A DNA stretch of 33,220 nucleotides from Bradyrhizobiaceae bacterium (GTDB taxonomy: Bacteria; Pseudomonadota; Alphaproteobacteria; Rhizobiales; Xanthobacteraceae): positions 1 to 33,220 of the forward strand of contig CANKHJ010000031.1 in assembly GCA_947481635.1 (NCBI GenBank), written 5' to 3'. The stretch's first letter is position 1. Each line of letters starts with the position of its first letter. This document shows, in pieces, positions 25,740 to 31,607 of the stretch. A program made the translations under genes and the position numbers. Under the pieces are notes generated by a model. That model was not told where the DNA came from, searched no databases, and saw only the letters and a program-made list of their open reading frames with translations.

Positions 25740-27497
25740 TCAGTCCGATCCGCCGAACCGCTTTGTCCAGGCGTCGGATACGGTGACGGCCTTGGACACG
25801 TTCAGGCCCTGTTCGCCGATCTGCCCCGCAATGAAGTTCCGGTTGCGATCGGGCGATCCGGCGACGACGATGTAGAATTCCTCCGGCTTATGCACGACCG
25901 GAACCATGCGGTTCGGATCGTCGCTCAGGGCGAATTCTGCGGACAACCGTCCGGCCTTGACCGCCTGATGCAGATTCAGGCCGCTCTGCGATCGGTTGAG
26001 GCGATCGTCGAATTGCCAGGCGGGCACCTTGGCGTGCTCGAACAGGAAGCGCCGCACGTCGTCCTTGGAATAGCCGGCGCGCGCGATGATGCCGGCCACC
26101 AGCGGCGACAGGCAGATGATCGGCGAGACCTCACCGCCGAAATGCTCCATGTGGTACAGGATCGAGCCGCCCAGCTCGCGCGACACTTCATAGGCGATGT
26201 GGCGGAGATGCTGTTCGGCGTCGCCGATCGACAGGAAGCTGTGGCTGATGACGTCGGCGGATTGCACCGTGACGACGTTGTCGCCGGCGGCAAATCCGCG
26301 ATCGGTGCTCGACGGCGGCCAGGGGCTGAGATCCTCAGCCTCGGCCAGCACCGGATAATAATTGCGCCCGAACGACGCCATGTCGGTTTCGCCGAGGCGA
26401 TAGCCGGCGATATTGAGCAGGCATAACCGCAGGAAACGGCTGACGCTCATATTCGCCTGGGTCTGCGGCAGCATCACGCCCTGGCCCGACGCGAATCCCA
26501 ATTGTTTGATGATCGGGCCGTTCAACAGGATCAGCGGTGTCCAGCCCGCAGTGCTGCCGATATGTTCGACACCAAAGCGCGGATCCGCAATCGCTTCGAC
26601 GATCGCCAGCATCACCGGTATGTATTCGGGCTTGCAGCCGGCCATCACGCCATTGACCGCCACATTCCAGACCGTGGCGTTCAGGTTCTTCGGCTTCAGC
26701 ACGCCGATCACCTCCTCGGGCGAGCGGTCGGTGAGGCTGAGCATCTCGTCGACCAGGTCGAGGGTCGGCGGAACGATCGGCAATCCGTCGCACCAGACAT
26801 TCTTGACGAAATGCGCGTTGATCTCCTGGAGGTCGCCCTTGAACACGATCTCGCGCGCCGCCTTGGCATTCGAGAGGCTTGCCGCTGGCGCTGCGCCGCG
26901 TCGCGGCGTTATCGCGACCGGCGTGGTCAACGCCGCGATCACCGCGTCGATCAGGTCGGCCGCCATCGCCTGCACCTCCTCGGTGCTTTTGACAGCGATG
27001 TTCGGCGGCGGCATCTCGACGATCCGCGTGTCGCTCAGCCCTTCGGCGCGCGCGACCATGCGGACGGTGTTCGAGAATCCCTGGCAGACCATCCCGACAG
27101 CAGGAATGCCGATGCTCTCAGTCCATGTGATGGCCCGCGACACGGCGGGCGAGCAGGTCCCTCAACAACCGGGCGCGGCGATCAATCCATCGATCCGGTA
27201 TTCGCGCAGGATCTCCGGAAGCGTCCGGTCGGGATAATTGCCCCAGCTTAGCGTGCGGCCGGACGGCAGGTTGAAGAACTCCATGCCGGCGAAGCGCTTC
27301 GCCAGCAGGTCGGCAAAGGCAGCAAGCAGGATGTCGCCATTCCTGAAATTGGTCCAGATGAAGCCGATCCGCTTGCCGGTAAGATCGCCGAGCGGGGCCG
27401 CCGGCGCGAAGCCGCGTGTCGCGCGCGCTGATTCGGATTTGGTCTCGGGCGCCATGCCGACGGGACTGACGACTTCGTAAACCGGCTTGTCCGACAT
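25740..27497 (-). CDS. UGSC-family selenoprotein (UGA at codon 112 read as selenocysteine)
   Basis: One 585-residue gene interrupted by an in-frame UGA (27162-27164). The first 111 codons end IDGLIAAPGC; the frame then continues past the UGA as GTCSPAVSRAITWTES for 473 more codons with no other stop. The resulting Cys-Sec-Gly-Thr-Cys (111-115) is a variant of the U-G-S-C motif that names the UGSC family, and the flanks fit: a strand-forming DGLIAAPG before it and E127 with GIPAVGMVCQGF after. The second frame has only a GTG start without ribosome site, and the start at 27497 has AGAGGA 6 nt upstream. A SECIS-like hairpin follows the UGA. The C-terminal part (about 190-585), with NLNATVWNVAVNGVMAGCKP, is conserved in appearance but unknown to me. 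UGSC function is unknown; a thiol/selenol redox role is inferred. It follows a Bug gene by 49 nt. Confidence 0.82.
27133..27150 (-). promoter_or_regulatory. Bacterial SECIS-like stem-loop after the internal UGA
   Basis: On the mRNA, starting 11 nt after the UGA, GCCCGC pairs perfectly with GCGGGC around the 6-nt loop CGUGUC. A G is the second loop base, 19 nt from the UGA. Bacterial SECIS elements are short hairpins directly behind the UGA with a G among the first two loop bases and 16-37 nt spacing, so this fits. It lies within the coding sequence, as usual in bacteria. SelB binding is inferred, not shown. Confidence 0.65.
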
Positions 27498-27546
27498 TGG
27501 CAGTCCTCTTGGGCGATCCTCGTGTTGCGCTGTCTCCGACGACGGA

Positions 27547-28521
27547 TCAGTCGACCTTGATATTCCCGTCCTTGACGATCTTGCGATAGACCGCAAGATC
27601 GCTCCGGATCTTTTCGACGAACTCGGCCGAGCTGCTGCCGATCAGTTCGAACGCGAAGGTCTCGTTGCGCTTCTTCACCTCGGCATCGTTCAGCGCCTTG
27701 GCGAATTCTTTTTGCAGGAACTGGACGATCGGAGCCGGCGTGCCGGCGGGCGCGAAGATGCCGACGCTGATGTCGATGCCGATGCCGCCGAGACCGGCCT
27801 CGGCGAAGGTCGGCACATTCGGCGTCTTCGGGTTGCGCGTTGCGCCGGCATAGGCGAGCGCCTTCAGCGTGCCGGCTTCCAGTTCGCCGCTGACGCCGGT
27901 GATGGTGCTGACGGTCATGTCGATATGGCCGGCCAGCAGCGCCGGCTTGAGCTCGGCATTCCCCTTGTAGGGAATGTGGACCAGGTTGGTGCCGGTCTGG
28001 AGCTTGATGCGCTCGAAACCGAGATTGTGAACGCTGGCGCTGCCGACCGTTCCATAGCTCAGGCCACCGGCTTTGGACTTGGCCAGCGCGAGCATCTCCG
28101 CGACGGTGTTCGCCGGGAAGTCCTTGTTGACGACGATGTAGAAGTCCTGCCGCGTCACCTGCGTGACCGGAACGAAACTCGTCAGCGGATCATACGGGAC
28201 TTTGGCGAGCAGGGCGGGGTTGATCGCGAAATGGCCGTTGTCGGCAATCCAGAGCGTATGGCCGTCCGCCGGCGACTGCATTACGGCCTCGGCGGCGATG
28301 AAACCGTTTCCGCCCGGACGATTCTCGACCACGACCGGCTTGCCAAGGTTCTTCTCGATCGCCTGGGCCAGCAGCCGCGCGATGATGTCGGATGTGCCGC
28401 CGGCCGCGTAGGCGATGATCAGCTTGATCGGCCGGGTCGGGAAATCCTGGGCCAGCGCCGGGTTGCAGGTGAAGGCAAATGCCAGTGCGCCTAGCGCTGA
28501 GACAAGTCGACGAATGCTCAT
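27547..28521 (-). CDS. Bug/TctC-family tripartite tricarboxylate receptor
   Basis: Periplasmic solute-binding protein, 324 residues. The Sec signal peptide MSIRRLVSALGALAFAFTC is cut after PALA, before QDFPTR. Bug motifs: IAYAAGGTSDIIARLLAQAI, VVENRPGGNGFIAAEAVM, SPADGHTLWIA and VHIPYKGNAELKPALLAGHI. An ATG at 28533 four codons upstream is a possible alternative; earlier in-frame codons would precede the signal peptide without reason. It is the first gene of the minus-strand cluster, 49 nt before the UGSC selenoprotein gene, and is transcribed away from the NicX-like gene. It probably delivers the compound handled by the hydroxylase. Confidence 0.9.
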   Translation of the reverse strand: MSIRRLVSALGALAFAFTCNPALAQDFPTRPIKLIIAYAAGGTSDIIARLLAQAIEKNLGKPVVVENRPGGNGFIAAEAVMQSPADGHTLWIADNGHFAINPALLAKVPYDPLTSFVPVTQVTRQDFYIVVNKDFPANTVAEMLALAKSKAGGLSYGTVGSASVHNLGFERIKLQTGTNLVHIPYKGNAELKPALLAGHIDMTVSTITGVSGELEAGTLKALAYAGATRNPKTPNVPTFAEAGLGGIGIDISVGIFAPAGTPAPIVQFLQKEFAKALNDAEVKKRNETFAFELIGSSSAEFVEKIRSDLAVYRKIVKDGNIKVD

Positions 28522-28629
28522 AGGTTTCTCCATCGCGGCCTGGCAGGGTTGGCGCGACCCTATTGCCAAGGCGCTGGTCCGGGTAGCATCAATCCGGCGA
28601 TGCGATAGCCAAATGGAATATGTCGAAAG

Positions 28630-28655
28630 CGGACAGGCATTCCGTGGCATGTCCG
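28630..28655. promoter_or_regulatory. Inverted repeat in the Bug/nicX-like divergent promoter
   Basis: CGGACA (28630-28635) and TGTCCG (28650-28655) form a perfect inverted repeat with a 14-nt spacer, 34 nt before the plus-strand start codon in the 167-nt divergent gap (28522-28688). A regulator binding here could control both operons. No regulator gene lies next to it. The ribosome site of the plus-strand gene is GAGGTGAGAG directly before the ATG. Confidence 0.35.
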
Positions 28656-28688
28656 GGCGGATATGGTCCGTTGGCAACGAGGTGAGAG

Positions 28689-29699
28689 ATGGCGGTCAGT
28701 CAATCTGAGTTGACGCAGGCGTGGCGCACGGTGCTCGACCTGTCGAAGGTTCGCCCGGATGAAACCGTCTGTCTGCTGATCCGCCCGAATATCCAGCTGC
28801 GCAATCTCGAAGCCGCCGAACACGCGCTACGCGACATTGGTGCATTTTCCTTCAAACTCGAGCCGGTGATGGACAAAAGGCCGCTGCGCGACAACGCCGT
28901 CGCGATGGCGGCGCTGAAGTCCTCGCAGATGGTGATCGATTTCATGGGCCTGCATATCCTACGCGGCAACGAGCAGGACGAGGTCGCCAAAGCCGGGACG
29001 CGCGTGCTGTACACCGTGGAGCCGCCCGATGCGCTGGTCCGGCTGATCCCGACCGCGGACGACAAGCGGCGCGTCCGCAATGCCGAAGCGGTGCTGCGCG
29101 GCGCGCGCCAGATGCATATCGTCTCGAAAGCCGGCACCGACCTGACCGTCGATCTCGGCGAGTATCCGATCCTTTCGGAATGGGGCTACAGCGACGAGCC
29201 GGGCCATTGGGATCATTGGCCCGCCGGCTTCGTCGCGACTTGGCCGAATGAGCGGAGCGCGCGCGGCAAGGTGGTGCTCAGCCCCGGCGATATCATCTTC
29301 CCGTTCAAGGCTTATGTCCGCGAGACGATCACGCTCCGGATCGAAGCCGGCTATGTCCGCAACATCGACGGCGGCTTCGATGCCGAGGTGCTGCGCGAAT
29401 ACATGGGCGAATATCGCGACCCCGAAGCCTATGCGGTGTCGCATCTCGGCTGGGGGCTCAATCCACGCGCGCGCTGGAGCGCGTTGGCGACGCTCGACAA
29501 GGCGCAGACCAACGGCAATGACGGCCGCGCCTTTGCCGGGAATTTCCTGTTCTCGACCGGACCCAACACCGATGCCGGCGGCACCCGCGATACGCGCTGT
29601 CATTTCGACATCCCGATGCGCCATTGCTCGGTGTCGGTCGACGGTAAGCAAATGACGGTCGAGGGCAAGGTCGTCGCCGAAGGCCAGACGCCGCTCTGA
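28689..29699 (+). CDS. NicX-like 2,5-dihydroxypyridine 5,6-dioxygenase
   Basis: A 336-residue protein closely resembling NicX, the iron(II) enzyme that cleaves 2,5-dihydroxypyridine to N-formylmaleamate in nicotinate breakdown; the superfamily also contains M29 aminopeptidases. Shared segments are EPPDALVRLIPTADDKRRV, YSDEPGHWDHWPAGF, SPGDIIFPFK, HLGWGLNPRARW, and NFLFSTGPNTDAGG. The three iron ligands of NicX (H265, H318, D320 in P. putida) correspond to H252, H305 and D307, with identical spacing. The ribosome site is strong (GAGGTGAGAG). It leads a plus-strand operon with two SDR genes. Activity on a related N-heterocycle or hydroxy-aromatic is possible; the deformylase, amidase and isomerase of the known nic pathway are not in the window. 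Confidence 0.88.
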   Translation: MAVSQSELTQAWRTVLDLSKVRPDETVCLLIRPNIQLRNLEAAEHALRDIGAFSFKLEPVMDKRPLRDNAVAMAALKSSQMVIDFMGLHILRGNEQDEVAKAGTRVLYTVEPPDALVRLIPTADDKRRVRNAEAVLRGARQMHIVSKAGTDLTVDLGEYPILSEWGYSDEPGHWDHWPAGFVATWPNERSARGKVVLSPGDIIFPFKAYVRETITLRIEAGYVRNIDGGFDAEVLREYMGEYRDPEAYAVSHLGWGLNPRARWSALATLDKAQTNGNDGRAFAGNFLFSTGPNTDAGGTRDTRCHFDIPMRHCSVSVDGKQMTVEGKVVAEGQTPL

Positions 29700-29721
29700 C
29701 CTTGAAACAAGGAATCGTGAC

Positions 29722-30528
29722 ATGCGTCTCGCAGGCAAGACGGCCCTCGTCACCGGCGGCGGCAACGGCCTCGGCCGCGGTATCGTCGAAGGACTCTGCG
29801 CCGAAGGCGCGTCGGTGCTGTTCCTGGAAATCGAGAACGACTGGGTGCGGCAGACCGAGGCAGATTTCCGCGCTCGGTCGATGACCGTGATCGGCGTGCA
29901 TGGCGACGTCACCAAGGTCGCGGACGTCAAGGCAGCGGCGGAACGCTGCATGGCCGAATGGGGACGGCTCGATATACTCGTGAACAATGCCGGCGTCTCG
30001 ATGCCCCTGGCGATCGATCTCGCCGACCTGCCGCTCGACGAATGGCACCGGCTGATCAACGTCAACCTCACTGGACCGTTGCTCTGCACCCAGGCGGTGG
30101 TGCCACTGATGAAGCAGGGTGGCGGCGGCAGTATCATCAACATCACGTCGATCTCGGCGCGCTCGTGTTATCCGGGCGCCGGCGCCTACAGCATCAGCAA
30201 GGCCGCGCTCGAAGCGCTGACGCTACAATCCGCCGTCGAGCTCGGGCCGTTCAACATCCGCGTCAATTCGATGAGCCTCGGCTGGTTCAGGTCGGCGTTG
30301 AATGAGCACGTCTACCAGAAGCCCGGCGAGCTCGCGCGCCGCGAGGGGATGATCCCGCTGGGGCGGATCGGTTCGGCCGAGGATTGCGCGCGGCTCGCGG
30401 TGTTCCTCGCGTCCGACGACAGCAACTACATCACCGGCGAATCGATCGAGAGCGATGGCGGACTGCTTGCCGCCGGTCTGAAATATTCCGTGGAGCTTGC
30501 GCGCCTGCGGCCCGCGACCAAGGCTTAG
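29722..30528 (+). CDS. Short-chain dehydrogenase/reductase (canonical)
   Basis: A 268-residue classical SDR, cytoplasmic NAD(P)-dependent alcohol/ketone oxidoreductase. The cofactor motif TGGGNGLG is at 11-18, NNAG at 88-91, the structural N115 in INVNLTG, and the catalytic S143, Y156 and K160 (YSISK) are all present. An acidic residue (E36 in LFLEIEN) at the end of strand 2 suggests NAD over NADP. It starts 22 nt after the NicX-like gene with AAGGA as ribosome site. The C-terminal tail is about 15 residues longer than usual. It likely oxidises or reduces an intermediate of the same pathway. Confidence 0.93.
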   Translation: MRLAGKTALVTGGGNGLGRGIVEGLCAEGASVLFLEIENDWVRQTEADFRARSMTVIGVHGDVTKVADVKAAAERCMAEWGRLDILVNNAGVSMPLAIDLADLPLDEWHRLINVNLTGPLLCTQAVVPLMKQGGGGSIINITSISARSCYPGAGAYSISKAALEALTLQSAVELGPFNIRVNSMSLGWFRSALNEHVYQKPGELARREGMIPLGRIGSAEDCARLAVFLASDDSNYITGESIESDGGLLAAGLKYSVELARLRPATKA

Positions 30529-30540
30529 AGAGAACACCCG

Positions 30541-31326
30541 ATGGATTTGAATCTCCGCGGCAAGACCGCGCTGGTGACCGGCGCGTCCAAGGGCATCGGT
30601 CGTGCGGTGGCGTTCGGTCTTGCGAGCGAAGGCTGCGACCTGCACATCACAGCGCGTAGCAGCGAGGCGTTGATCCAGCTCGGCTATGAACTGGCCCAGC
30701 GTTTCGGCGTTCGGGTCGAGCCTCATGCCGGCGATCTCGCGGATGCCGGTTTCGCATCGGAACTCGCAAGCCGCATCGGTGCGGTGGACATCCTGGTGAA
30801 TAATGCCGGCGCGATCCCGCGCGGCAATCTCGCAGAGGTCGACGAGGCGCGCTGGCGCCAGGGCTGGGAGCTCAAGGTGTTCGGCTATATCCGGCTCTGC
30901 CGGCTCTTCTATCCACTGATGTGCGAGCGCCGCAGCGGCGTGATCATCAACATCATCGGCGTGTCCGGCCAGCGCGCCGACGCCAATTACATCGCGACGG
31001 TCACGGCCAATTCCGGCCTGATGATGTTCAGTGAATCGCTCGGCGGCGAAAGCGTGCGGCACGGCGTGCGCGTCGTCGGCGTGAATCCGGGGATCGTCGC
31101 CACCGACCGCTTCATGGGAAACATCAAGCAACGCGCGATCAAGATGTATGGCGATGAAGCGCGCTGGACCGATATCCTGAAGGACCTGCCGATCGGGCGC
31201 TTGGCCAGGCCGGAGGAAATCTCCGATGCCATCGCCTTCCTGGCGTCGGAGCGGGCGAGCTACATCAGCGGCGTCACCATCACGATTGATGGGGGTCTCA
31301 AGTCACGGCCCCCGACCGGAATATAG
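30541..31326 (+). CDS. SDR-family protein with altered active site
   Basis: A 261-residue SDR-fold protein. The cofactor motif TGASKGIG (13-20), NNAG (87-90) and the C-terminal SYISGVTITIDGG are normal. The catalytic residues are not: aligned to the classical pattern, Ser is G140, Tyr is T153 and Lys is N157, while the structural Asn position is K112 (ELKVFG). Lys and Asn appear exchanged, and Y150 lies three residues before the usual Tyr position. I recall similar YIA...GN patterns in other SDRs, so this looks like a subfamily rather than decay. It may have altered chemistry or act only as a binding partner. It follows the canonical SDR by 12 nt (ribosome site GAGAGA). Confidence 0.87.
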   Translation: MDLNLRGKTALVTGASKGIGRAVAFGLASEGCDLHITARSSEALIQLGYELAQRFGVRVEPHAGDLADAGFASELASRIGAVDILVNNAGAIPRGNLAEVDEARWRQGWELKVFGYIRLCRLFYPLMCERRSGVIINIIGVSGQRADANYIATVTANSGLMMFSESLGGESVRHGVRVVGVNPGIVATDRFMGNIKQRAIKMYGDEARWTDILKDLPIGRLARPEEISDAIAFLASERASYISGVTITIDGGLKSRPPTGI

Positions 31327-31333
31327 GAATATA
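31318..31333. repeat. Tandem 8-mer GGAATATA x2
   Basis: Two adjacent copies of GGAATATA, the first containing the TA of the SDR stop codon TAG (31324-31326). It is unusual in GC-rich surroundings but short; a slippage product is likely. Confidence 0.4.
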
Positions 31334-31448
31334 GGCCGAGAAGCTCGTCGGCCGTCAAAGGTTAGTCGGTCCGGTTTATTGCGCAGAACAAGCCGTTATG
31401 TCTGGGCGCGCCGCCTGCCGATTTGCGCAAGCTTCAATCCCCAGCGGC

Positions 31449-31464
31449 TTAACCACTTCTTAAC
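31449..31464 (+). promoter_or_regulatory. Consensus CtrA-binding site upstream of the DUF4347 gene
   Basis: TTAACCACTTCTTAAC matches TTAA-N7-TTAAC exactly, the full CtrA box of alphaproteobacteria. It sits in the 281-nt gap before the surface-protein gene. A possible -10, GATAAT, lies at 31492-31497, which places the box at about -40 to -55, where CtrA usually activates. Control by CtrA of this cell-surface gene is inferred. Confidence 0.6.
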
Positions 31465-31607
31465 TATCGATGGCCGGTGCGAATTCCGCATGATAATTGT
31501 GTGGGTCTCGACTGCGCGGAAACGTTGCGCTTTCGAGTGGCGTTTTGACCGAGCGCCCGAGAGGCCGACCGGATCAACCGGTAGCGCGTATGGTCTTGGG
31601 GTGCCCG

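Noticed and set aside
27162-27596. A separate short gene ending at the UGA, followed by an independent 467-codon gene or a pseudogene.
   Set aside because: Both halves are in the same frame, the second has only a GTG start without ribosome site, and the UGA falls on a UGSC-like motif with a SECIS-like hairpin behind it.
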